Assembly (NCBI GenBank): GCA_002392625.1
Contig: DGHJ01000110.1
Location: 1-21,911 of the forward strand
Direction of reading: 5' to 3'
Source: Oscillospiraceae bacterium UBA3851
GTDB lineage: Bacteria > Bacillota > Clostridia > Oscillospirales > Oscillospiraceae
DNA: 21,911 bases
In this document: piece after piece, positions 1-6,602 of the stretch
Layout: each line of letters starts with the position of its first letter
Position numbering within the stretch: position 1 is the first letter of the stretch
Position numbers and translations under genes: made by a program
Notes under the pieces: model-generated
What the model saw: the letters and a program-made list of their open reading frames with translations, nothing else
Told to the model about the DNA's origin: nothing
Databases searched by the model: none

Positions 1-41
1 TCCGAGAACCAACGCTCTACGAACTTTTTTGACAGTCTGAT

Positions 42-77
42 GACAGCACCGGCGTTTGCGCGCCGGTGCTGTCTTTT
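42..77 (+). terminator. GC-rich hairpin with T-tract on the plus strand at the left edge
   Basis: A perfect 13-bp inverted repeat (arms 42-54 and 61-73, GACAGCACCGGCG and its complement) encloses a 6-nt loop and is followed on the plus strand by TTTT at 74-77. Read on the minus strand, downstream of the SPOCS/LysM gene that stops at 86, the stem has no T-run after it. The polarity therefore fits an intrinsic terminator for a plus-strand gene ending just before it. Plus-strand stops occur at 30-32 and 38-40 in two frames, so a convergent gene may end here, but too little of it is visible to identify. The stem could still give weak termination in the minus direction. Confidence 0.7.
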
Positions 78-85
78 CAGTTATA

Positions 86-1579
86 TTATCTTACTTTAGG
101 AATCAGCAGCATCTGGTCGGTAATATCGCTCTCCTGTGTCAATCCATTGGCGGCCAGTATAGCCTGCCCCTCCGTGCGGCACTGCTTGGCGAGATCCCAC
201 AGCGTTTCCCCATTCCCCATCCGACGCAGGATCAGGGACGGTGTAGCGCTTCGGTCGATCTCTCCCAGCATCTGCGCGGAGGTCACGGCGGTCAGCTCCT
301 CCTGTCTGGCGCTGTACAGGCGGAAGGTCACCGGCAAGCGCACCTCAAAGCCACTCCCGATCCGCTGAACGATCTCCGGCTCAACGCTTACCTGCCAGGA
401 GGCGGGTATCTGTCCCAGCTCGCCGTTGATCTCCGCCGTCCGCTCCCCGATTACCGGAGTGCCCGCCTCATCCAGGTAGAGGATCTTCATATGTACCGTG
501 GAGCGAAGCGCGGGCAGATCGCCATCGGCGGTCGTCAGCTCGCCCTGGCTGCAATCTGCATCCGTGAGGAACACAAAGGCCCCTGCCCCTTCCAGACGCT
601 GGGCCGTATCGCGGCGCAGCTCCTCCGGCTGCAGCGCAATCGGCATCGAAACGGCTGTTCGCTGTGTCTGCATCTCCTGCCGGGTGCTGTACAGATCCTC
701 CACGTAATCCACAGAAAGCTGCTCGAAGGTGCGCAGCAGCAGACACATACGGACGGTCACGCCGAAGCCGTTGCCGCTCTCCGTGCGGACGGGATGTACC
801 TCATGCTCCATTACCTGGGCAGTGCAGGCAAATTCGCCGTTATCCGGCAGATCCTCCCCGTCGATGATCTGCGAAAAGGGCAGTGTCAATTGGCGGCTTG
901 CCAGCGATTCGCCCCGGCAGAGCAGCGACAGGGCAGCTTCGCCTTTGACGACAAGCTTGTTGCCGAACTGCTGGCAGCTGTTGACCCGCAGTGAAATACG
1001 GTCCAGGAGAAGATCCGGGGCATCCCCCATGCTGTCCTCCGGTTGCACCTCCTGGGCAAAGCTGCACTCCCGCTCCCATACGTCGGTCATCAACGACATC
1101 ACAACCTGCCTGCGGCGCACCTGCAAACCGTCACATTCGCCGGTGCCGACGCATACGCTGCGCCGCACCTTCCGCCATCCATGCACGCGAAACTCCGGCA
1201 AAACCCGCACATAGACCTTGCGTGAGCCAAGCATCTTGACCTCCAGCAACAGCAGACGGCTGTCCACCATCATCATCTGACAGCCACGTTTGTCGTCCAC
1301 CTTGCAGGAGAACGGCAGCGTCAGCGTCAGGCTTCGCAATCCGGGGCTCTCCTCCGAGGTGTAAAGAACCGTCACGCGGACGCTGCCACTGATAAGCAGC
1401 TTGCCCTCGCTGACCGATTTATCCCGGAGTCTGATCTGCCCCGCAGTGTCCACGATCCGCGCCAGATCCGGGCAGTATTCCGGTATGGCTGTCTCCATGG
1501 ACTCCTCGTGGGTCACCACAAGATCGTCCGCTGCCTCGCAAGCTGTGATCTCCCGAAATCTCAGATCCAGATCATCCAT
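86..1579 (-). CDS. sipL: SPOCS (DUF3794) and LysM domain spore coat morphogenesis protein, SipL-like
   Basis: This 497-aa protein has the layout of clostridial SipL. SPOCS/DUF3794-type segments lie at about residues 33-95, 190-295 and 350-440, with the family's PEYCPD signature at 33-38, and a C-terminal LysM domain spans about 450-497 (GETLWDLAK start, LLIPKV end). There is no signal peptide or membrane helix, as expected for a mother-cell cytosolic protein. In C. difficile, SipL binds the coat ATPase SpoIVA through its LysM domain, and both are needed to attach the coat to the forespore. The gene follows spoVM by 58 nt, which supports a spore-envelope role. The ATG start at 1579 is preceded by GAGAGG. 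Other SPOCS proteins exist in sporeformers, so SipL orthology is an inference from the three-SPOCS-plus-LysM layout and the neighbour; the domain calls are secure. Confidence 0.87.
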   Translation of the reverse strand: MDDLDLRFREITACEAADDLVVTHEESMETAIPEYCPDLARIVDTAGQIRLRDKSVSEGKLLISGSVRVTVLYTSEESPGLRSLTLTLPFSCKVDDKRGCQMMMVDSRLLLLEVKMLGSRKVYVRVLPEFRVHGWRKVRRSVCVGTGECDGLQVRRRQVVMSLMTDVWERECSFAQEVQPEDSMGDAPDLLLDRISLRVNSCQQFGNKLVVKGEAALSLLCRGESLASRQLTLPFSQIIDGEDLPDNGEFACTAQVMEHEVHPVRTESGNGFGVTVRMCLLLRTFEQLSVDYVEDLYSTRQEMQTQRTAVSMPIALQPEELRRDTAQRLEGAGAFVFLTDADCSQGELTTADGDLPALRSTVHMKILYLDEAGTPVIGERTAEINGELGQIPASWQVSVEPEIVQRIGSGFEVRLPVTFRLYSARQEELTAVTSAQMLGEIDRSATPSLILRRMGNGETLWDLAKQCRTEGQAILAANGLTQESDITDQMLLIPKVR

Positions 1580-1596
1580 TGTTATATCCTCTCATT

Positions 1597-1616
1597 CTTC
1601 CAGTATTTGCTGGAAG
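1597..1616 (-). other. Small hairpin just upstream of the sipL-like ribosome binding site
   Basis: On the minus strand the spoVM-sipL intergenic region carries CTTCCAG, a 6-nt loop, then CTGGAAG (a 7-bp perfect stem), ending a few bases before the GAGAGG ribosome binding site of the next gene. No T-tract follows, so it is not an intrinsic terminator. It could stabilise or process the spoVM-sipL transcript or modulate initiation. No function is shown by the sequence alone. Confidence 0.35.
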
Positions 1617-1637
1617 CATATGAGCCGGACGTGCGGA

Positions 1638-1712
1638 TTATTCCTTCACGCCGAAGATCGCGCGCAGCAGGCCGCGCAGAAGCTTCGGCGCTTTCCATAC
1701 GACGATTCTCAT
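1638..1712 (-). CDS. spoVM: Stage V sporulation protein SpoVM, 24 aa
   Basis: A 24-codon gene begins MRIVVWKAPKLL and ends RAIFGVKE. Aligned without gaps to my recollection of the 26-aa B. subtilis SpoVM, it keeps Lys7, Pro9, Lys10, Leu12, Gly14, Arg17, Ala18 and Gly21. Pro9 and the amphipathic helix after it are the family hallmarks. SpoVM lies in the forespore outer membrane, recognises its convex curvature and recruits SpoIVA to start coat assembly. A perfect AGGAGGT Shine-Dalgarno sequence sits 5 nt before the ATG. The gene begins 2 nt after a 52-aa membrane-protein gene, lies just downstream of rsgA as spoVM does in Bacillus (there after rpe and thiN), and is followed by the SipL-like gene. 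Its size makes automatic annotation likely to miss it. Confidence 0.94.
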   Translation of the reverse strand: MRIVVWKAPKLLRGLLRAIFGVKE

Positions 1713-1714
1713 AG

Positions 1715-1873
1715 TTACCTCCTGTCACAAAGACACATGATCCCGCAGGCGATCAGCAGAAATGCCACGATGAACAGAAGCAGGCCCACCGGAAAAATGG
1801 CGGCGATCAGGATGCCGACGCCCAATCCCAACGCGCATATGCCGATCGTCTTTCCAAAGCCTCCTCTTCGCAT
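1715..1873 (-). CDS. Small hydrophobic membrane protein of unknown function (52 aa)
   Basis: I do not recognise this 52-aa protein. It starts MRRGGFGK (a basic N-terminus) and continues with about 39 mostly hydrophobic residues (10-48) broken by Phe-Pro at 27-28, so it is probably a two-helix membrane hairpin with the positive N-terminus in the cytoplasm. Four cysteines (13, 43, 47, 49) cluster toward the C-terminus, which ends CDRR. The ATG is preceded by GGAGGGA at good spacing. Its last two codons plus stop (AGG AGG TAA) form the Shine-Dalgarno sequence of spoVM, whose ATG follows 2 nt later, so the two genes are almost certainly translationally coupled. It follows the rsgA terminator by 28 nt. 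A sporulation role is only guilt by association; it could also serve mainly as a translated leader for spoVM. Confidence 0.78.
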   Translation of the reverse strand: MRRGGFGKTIGICALGLGVGILIAAIFPVGLLLFIVAFLLIACGIMCLCDRR

Positions 1874-1901
1874 GTGAGTCCCTCCTCTACCACCAATATA
1901 T

Positions 1902-1941
1902 GAAAAACCGACGGGAGCGTTACCTTGCTCCCGTCGGTTTT
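1902..1941 (-). terminator. Intrinsic terminator overlapping the 3' end of rsgA
   Basis: A perfect 15-bp inverted repeat (1904-1918 and 1927-1941; core ACCGACGGGAGC) with an 8-nt loop is followed on the minus strand by TTTTT. The upstream arm encodes the last rsgA codons and the stop codon lies in the loop (1920-1922). The arms start with A-runs, so the sequence is partly symmetric, but no plus-strand gene is present. It closes the long cdaA-to-rsgA gene series and separates it from the sporulation module. Confidence 0.9.
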
Positions 1942-2816
1942 GTATCCCATTCCCGCAGGTCCTTCAGTTCATCATGCAATCTGACGTAGCTCATATGCCT
2001 TTGACGTGGGATCACGCCGGAGCGCACCGCTTCCAACACGGCGCAGCCCTTTTCCTTCACGTGTTGGCAGCCCTGGAAGCGGCACTGTCCCAGATACGGC
2101 GCAAATTCGGAGAACGTCTCCGGCAGCCGATTTTTCAGCTCCAGGTTCAGCTCCTCCGAATCAAAAGAGGAAAAGCCCGGCGTGTCGACGGCGTACGTGT
2201 CAGGGCCCAGGGAAAAAAGCTCCACATGGCGGGTGGTATGGCGGCCTCGCCCCAGCGCTTTGCTGATTTCCCCCACCGGTATCGTCAAACCAGGGGAAAG
2301 GGCGTTGAGAATGCTGGATTTGCCAACACCGGAGTTGCCTGTAAAGGCATTTAACTTGCCAGCAATTGCACTACGGAGGGAATCCAAGCCCTCTCCCGTC
2401 TCCGCGCTGACGCGGAGCACGGGAATGGCAGAAGCGCTGTAGATCGCGTGGAGTTCTTCTGCGCGGTCCAGGTCGACTTTGTTCAGCACAAGGAGTACAG
2501 CGCAGCCCTTTAATACCGCAATGGCGGAGATCCGGTCGATCAGATAAGGATCCGTGACCGGGATCGCACCGGAGGCGATGATGACCAGTTGATCCACGTT
2601 GGCAACAGCCGGACGTGAGAACTGGTTCCTGCGCTCCTCCAACCGCTCGATGACACCCTCTCCGTCGCCCAGCGGCGACACCTCTACCCAATCCCCCACC
2701 AGCGGACTGGCGCCCTGTCGCCGAAACTTGCCTCTGGCGCGGCACTGCAGGGTCATTTCGCCGGTATTGACGTAGTAGAAGCCGCTCAGGGCTTTTTCAA
2801 TGCGGCCGCGGATCAA
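1920..2816 (-). CDS. rsgA: Ribosome small subunit-dependent GTPase A
   Basis: RsgA (YloQ/CpgA) is a circularly permuted GTPase that binds the 30S subunit late in its assembly. The 298-aa protein has an N-terminal OB-fold (about 1-65). The GTPase motifs then come in permuted order: G4 NKVD at 112-115, G1 GNSGVGKS at 160-167 and G3 DTPG at 211-214. The family zinc site C-X4-C-X-H-X5-C follows at Cys245, Cys250, His252 and Cys258. Translation starts at a TTG that overlaps the prkC stop as TTGA, preceded by a strong GAGGAGGGAGG, so it is coupled to prkC. The prpC-prkC-rsgA order is conserved in Bacillota, and CpgA is reported as a PrkC phosphorylation target in B. subtilis. A terminator overlaps its coding end. 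Confidence 0.97.
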   Translation of the reverse strand: MIRGRIEKALSGFYYVNTGEMTLQCRARGKFRRQGASPLVGDWVEVSPLGDGEGVIERLEERRNQFSRPAVANVDQLVIIASGAIPVTDPYLIDRISAIAVLKGCAVLLVLNKVDLDRAEELHAIYSASAIPVLRVSAETGEGLDSLRSAIAGKLNAFTGNSGVGKSSILNALSPGLTIPVGEISKALGRGRHTTRHVELFSLGPDTYAVDTPGFSSFDSEELNLELKNRLPETFSEFAPYLGQCRFQGCQHVKEKGCAVLEAVRSGVIPRQRHMSYVRLHDELKDLREWDTKPTGAR

Positions 2817-4804
2817 TTGCCTCCCTCCTCGCCGGGTTCCGGCTCCGGTTCAGGTTCAGGATCCGGTTTCGGATCCGGCTCTGGATCCGGCTCCGGCGGT
2901 ATGGACGGATCAGGCCCCTTGCTGACGGTGAGGATGATGACCGTACCCTCTGAGACGGTCTGGTCTTGTGCAATGCTCTGGTCGATCACGATGTCCTTTG
3001 CGTTGTCGCTGAATATAAAATCAAATCGCACGTCCAGCCCGGCGCTTTTAGCGGCGTTGTAGGCATCGTTATAATTCGCACCGATATAGGAACCCACGGT
3101 GACGACACGGCTGACTGTGAACACGATGGTGGTGCCCTCCTCGACCTCCTGGCTGACGTCGATACTCTGGCCGATCACCGTTCCGTCGGGCTTGTCGCTG
3201 TATTCATACTGGGTCTGCCCCACTGTCAGGCCCAGCCGCTCCGCCTGTGTGATGGCAGATTGCAATGGCTGATCCAGGAAAGAGATGACCTGCACCATCT
3301 TCTTCTCAGGGCCTTTGCTGGAGACGACCAGAACATAGGCGCCCTTTTGCAGCTCCTCATCCTTACCCGGCGTGGTGCGGATCACCTGGCCGGCGGGAAC
3401 ATCGTCAGAGAACTCCTCCTCCATGTGGATATCCAGTTCCCAGTTTAGATTCATCAGCCTGGCCTTGGCGTCCTGGAAGCCGATCCCTGACAGATCCGGC
3501 ATCAGGGGCTTCTCCTCCTCCACGCAGACGGTGACCGTGATGACGAGATCACCCTTGCTGCTGCGGGTCTGACCCCTGGAAGGGTCCTGCTCAATGATCT
3601 GGCCGGGCTGATAGTTTTCGTCGGGCCGTGAGCCGCCCTGGCGGATCTCGAAGATCTCCTTCACCGAGGGAAGCTCCATGGCCTCCTCGATGGTATATCC
3701 CACCACATTGGGGACTTCATAATACTCAGGCGTGTTGTTCTTGTTATGGAGGCCGTTCCCGATCCAGTAAAAGATCAGGAAGATCAGAAGCATAGCGCAG
3801 GCAAAGCCGGCAATGATGAAGATCATCCGCTTCTTGCTCTGCTGATCCTCCTCCGGCTCCTCCACTCTCCGGACGCGTCCGGTTTTGGCCGTGACCTCGG
3901 CCACCGACAGCGGCTGCGTCGGCTCATCCACCCCGTTCTGTTCATCCAGCTGGGCGCGGATGTAATCCATGTCCACGTTGGGATCCTTGCGGAAGCGCTC
4001 CAGATCCTCCAGCATAGCGTCGGCGGAGGGATAGCGCTTCTCCAGGCTGGCGTTCATCGCCTTCATGGTGATCAGCTCCAGGGCCTCCGGCACGTTGGGG
4101 TTCAGTTCACGGGGCGACAGAGGCACAGAGCTCAGGTGCTGAATCGCCACGGAAACGGCGCTGTCGCCCTCAAAGGGCAAGCGTCCCGTCAGCATCTCGT
4201 AGAGGACAACGCCGGCGGAATAGATGTCGGATCGGGCGTCCGTCCGGTCTCCCCTGGCCTGCTCCGGTGAGATATAGTGCACGCTGCCCAGGGCCTCCTG
4301 GGTCAGGGTCTGGCTGGCGTTGGTAAGACAGGCAATGCCGAAATCAGCCACCTTCACGCTGCCGTCCCGCAGGACCATGATATTCTGGGGCTTGATATCT
4401 CTGTGAATCACGCCGCGGCTGTGGGCGTGGCTCAAGCCGCGCATGATCTGGATAATGAAATGCAGCGCCTCTCGCCAGTCCATCTTTCCCCTGCGCTCCA
4501 TATACTGCTTGAGCGTGATGCCGTCGATCAGCTCCATCACGATGTAGTCCAGCTCATCGCTGCGGGAGACATCGTACACGGAGACGATATTGGCATGGGA
4601 GAGCTGAGCAACAGCCAGCGACTCGTCGTGGAAACGGCGACGGAATTCCGCGCTGTCAGCCAGATCGCTCTTGAGAATTTTGATGGCAACCAGGCGGTTC
4701 AGACGGTGGCATTTGGCCTTATAGACGTTGGCCATGCCGCCCCGGCCGATGAGCTCCAGAAGCTCATACCGATTATCCAGCATTTTTCCAATATACTGAT
4801 CCAT
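2813..4804 (-). CDS. prkC: PASTA-domain Ser/Thr protein kinase PrkC (Stk1/PknB type)
   Basis: This 663-aa membrane kinase has a cytoplasmic Hanks-type domain at about 13-270: glycine loop GRGGMANVY (20-28), catalytic Lys42, HRDIKPQN (134-141), DFG (154-156) and SPEQ (179-182). A juxtamembrane linker and one transmembrane helix (about 327-348) follow. Outside are four PASTA repeats (about 361-630) that bind peptidoglycan fragments or lipid II in this family. It ends in an unusual tail of about 30 residues made almost entirely of Pro, Glu and Asp, encoded by a short-period DNA repeat. PrkC responds to cell-wall state and, in Bacillus, to muropeptides that trigger germination. Its phosphatase prpC lies 36 nt upstream, and its stop overlaps the rsgA start. 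The ATG at 4804 fits the family N-terminus (MDQYIGKMLDNRYELL). Confidence 0.97.
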   Translation of the reverse strand: MDQYIGKMLDNRYELLELIGRGGMANVYKAKCHRLNRLVAIKILKSDLADSAEFRRRFHDESLAVAQLSHANIVSVYDVSRSDELDYIVMELIDGITLKQYMERRGKMDWREALHFIIQIMRGLSHAHSRGVIHRDIKPQNIMVLRDGSVKVADFGIACLTNASQTLTQEALGSVHYISPEQARGDRTDARSDIYSAGVVLYEMLTGRLPFEGDSAVSVAIQHLSSVPLSPRELNPNVPEALELITMKAMNASLEKRYPSADAMLEDLERFRKDPNVDMDYIRAQLDEQNGVDEPTQPLSVAEVTAKTGRVRRVEEPEEDQQSKKRMIFIIAGFACAMLLIFLIFYWIGNGLHNKNNTPEYYEVPNVVGYTIEEAMELPSVKEIFEIRQGGSRPDENYQPGQIIEQDPSRGQTRSSKGDLVITVTVCVEEEKPLMPDLSGIGFQDAKARLMNLNWELDIHMEEEFSDDVPAGQVIRTTPGKDEELQKGAYVLVVSSKGPEKKMVQVISFLDQPLQSAITQAERLGLTVGQTQYEYSDKPDGTVIGQSIDVSQEVEEGTTIVFTVSRVVTVGSYIGANYNDAYNAAKSAGLDVRFDFIFSDNAKDIVIDQSIAQDQTVSEGTVIILTVSKGPDPSIPPEPDPEPDPKPDPEPEPEPEPGEEGGN
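2835..2899. repeat. Low-complexity hexamer-like repeat encoding the Pro/Glu/Asp tail of PrkC
   Basis: The plus strand shows recurring units such as GGCTCC, GGTTCA, GGATCC and GGTTTC, each a variant of GGNTCN, over about 65 nt. On the coding (minus) strand these are Glu/Asp/Lys-Pro dipeptide codons of the PrkC C-terminus. Such short in-frame units could expand or contract by slippage without breaking the frame. Confidence 0.75.
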
Positions 4805-4840
4805 TTTGTTCTATCCTTTCACAGACTCCCGTTGCCGCCG

Positions 4841-5572
4841 TCAGATATTCATCAGCAAAATGGCGGTCACGTTATCCGGGGCGCCCCGCTGGCGGGAGAG
4901 GTCCAGCAGTCTTGCCAAGCAGTCGTCGATTTCCCCGTTGTGGATCACCTCGAACAGGATCTCCTGATCGGAGGCTGTGTTCACAAGGCCGTCGGAGCAA
5001 AGCAGGATAAAATCCCCCTGCTTCCACTCGATGGGAAAGGTGTCGGCGTGGGCCTGCACCTCTGGCCCCAGAGCACGGGTGATCAGGTTGCGTTTGGGAT
5101 GGTGGCGGGCCTCCTCCGGCGTGATGTCGCCGTTGTCGATCATGTTCTCCACCACGGAGTGATCCTTTGAGATCCGCGTGATCCCGTTGCGGGAGATGAA
5201 ATAGGCGCGGCTGTCGCCTATATTGGTGATGACCGCCAACTCATCCCTGGCGATAGCGGAGACCAGCGTGGTCCCCATGCGCTCATATCCGGCGCGGGAT
5301 GCCGCCTCCGCGCGTATAGCGTCGTTTGCCATGGCGATGCAGTAGTCGGAGGCTTGGGAAATCTGCGCGGCGTTCATGCCGTCCCTGAGCTGCTTCTCAA
5401 CCTCTGCCTGATAGACCTCCACGGCAATGCTGCTGGCGCGCTGACCGCCGCTGGTGCCGCCCATGCCGTCACAGACAACGGCGACCGTATATTGACCAAC
5501 CGCTTTGGTGGAATAGGCGTCCTGATTCTCTGTGCGCACCAAACCTGTATCAGTGATTCCCCAGATCCTCAT
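4841..5572 (-). CDS. prpC: PP2C-family Ser/Thr protein phosphatase, Stp1/PrpC type
   Basis: A 243-aa metal-dependent phosphatase that reverses PrkC phosphorylation. PP2C motifs are intact: RTENQDAY with Asp18, VCDGMGG with Asp35-Gly36, the TTL segment (101-103), IGDSRAY (118-124), KDHS (136-139), LCSDGL with Asp194, and PDNVT with Asp233, giving the usual two-metal aspartate set. The frame stays open upstream to 5638, but I start at the ATG at 5572. The family N-terminus (MRIWGITDTGLVR) begins there and AAGGAGGGAG lies just upstream; the extra 22 residues are shadow sequence inside rlmN. The gene overlaps the rlmN end by 23 nt and precedes prkC by 36 nt, the usual phosphatase-kinase pair. It has no membrane segment and is probably cytosolic. 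Confidence 0.96.
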   Translation of the reverse strand: MRIWGITDTGLVRTENQDAYSTKAVGQYTVAVVCDGMGGTSGGQRASSIAVEVYQAEVEKQLRDGMNAAQISQASDYCIAMANDAIRAEAASRAGYERMGTTLVSAIARDELAVITNIGDSRAYFISRNGITRISKDHSVVENMIDNGDITPEEARHHPKRNLITRALGPEVQAHADTFPIEWKQGDFILLCSDGLVNTASDQEILFEVIHNGEIDDCLARLLDLSRQRGAPDNVTAILLMNI

Positions 5573-6602
5573 GCGCTCCCTCCTTCTCTTCCATCGCCTT
5601 GCGGCGAAGCTGGCCGCAGGAGGCGTCGATATCTCCACCCAGGCTGCGCCGCACCGTGGCGGTGACGCCGTGGGATTCCAGTCTTTTTTGAAAAGCCGCG
5701 AGGCGCCTGCTGGGCTTAAAGGGACTCTCCACCACGTCGTTCAGCGGGATCAGATTGACGTGGCCCGGCATCCCGCGGATCCGCTGGGCGATGAGATCCG
5801 CCTGCCAGTCGTGGTCGTTGACGCCATCGATCATGGCGTACTCAAAGGATATGCGCCGGCCGGTTTTTTGAAAATAGCGGTGGCAGGCAGCAAAGAGCTG
5901 CTCCACGTCATAGGCCCGGTTCACAGGCATGATCCGACTGCGAGTCTCGCTGTCCGGTGCGTGGAGCGACACGGAGAGGGTCAGCTGCAGCCGCAGATCC
6001 GCCAGAGCGTCGATGCCCGGCACGATGCCGCAGGTGGAGAGGCTGATGTGGCGCATGCCGATGTTCAGCCCATCCGGATGGTTGACCAGATCCAGAAAAG
6101 CGAGCACGTTGTCAAAATTATCCAGAGGTTCGCCGATGCCCATCAGCACGATGTTGGAGATCTCCACCCCCGCGTCCAGCTGGGTGAACAGCACCTGATC
6201 GAGCATCTCAGAGGGCGCCAGATCCCGCACCTTTCCGGCGATGGTGGAGGCGCAGAAGGCACAGCCCATCCGGCATCCCACCTGGGAGGAAATGCACACG
6301 GTATTGCCGTGATGATACCGCATCAGGACCGTCTCGATGCAGTTGCCGTCCCACAGTCGCCATAAGTACTTTACGGTGCCATCCAGCGCGGAGATCTGCT
6401 TGCGCGCAACGGTGGGCGCGGTGATGCGGCACGACTCCGCCAATTTTTGCCGCAGGGCCTTGGGCAGGTTGCTCATCTCGTCGAAGGACGTCACGCCCCG
6501 GTGCAGCCAGGTAAATACCTGCTTGCCCCGAAAAGCGGGCTCCCCCATCTCGCGGAGAAACGAGGCGAGCTGCTCCTGGGTCATGGATTTGATGTCGATC
6601 AT
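5550..6602 (-). CDS. rlmN: Dual-specificity 23S rRNA/tRNA adenine-C2 methyltransferase RlmN
   Basis: RlmN is a radical SAM enzyme that methylates C2 of A2503 in 23S rRNA and A37 of some tRNAs. The 350-aa protein has the C-X3-C-X2-C cluster motif (GCRMGCAFC, Cys110, Cys114, Cys117), the downstream motif GIGEPLDN, the segment FEYAMIDGVND, and the C-terminal catalytic cysteine in DIDASCGQLR (about Cys329), which forms the protein-RNA intermediate together with a second cysteine. An open frame extends to 6635, but the ATG at 6602 overlaps the rsmB stop as ATGA, has GAGG upstream and matches the family N-terminus. It lies between rsmB and prpC, the conserved Bacillota order. Confidence 0.97.
   Translation of the reverse strand: MIDIKSMTQEQLASFLREMGEPAFRGKQVFTWLHRGVTSFDEMSNLPKALRQKLAESCRITAPTVARKQISALDGTVKYLWRLWDGNCIETVLMRYHHGNTVCISSQVGCRMGCAFCASTIAGKVRDLAPSEMLDQVLFTQLDAGVEISNIVLMGIGEPLDNFDNVLAFLDLVNHPDGLNIGMRHISLSTCGIVPGIDALADLRLQLTLSVSLHAPDSETRSRIMPVNRAYDVEQLFAACHRYFQKTGRRISFEYAMIDGVNDHDWQADLIAQRIRGMPGHVNLIPLNDVVESPFKPSRRLAAFQKRLESHGVTATVRRSLGGDIDASCGQLRRKAMEEKEGAHEDLGNH

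Noticed and set aside
1874..1901. Possible sigma-E promoter (CATATATT) before the 52-aa gene and spoVM
   Set aside because: The -10-like sequence has no acceptable -35 partner at 14-15 nt spacing and would leave a very short leader, so a dedicated sporulation promoter is not supported by eye.
2835..2899. Short repeats considered as a CRISPR or regulatory array
   Set aside because: They are in-frame hexamer variants encoding the PrkC Pro/Glu/Asp tail, with no spacers.
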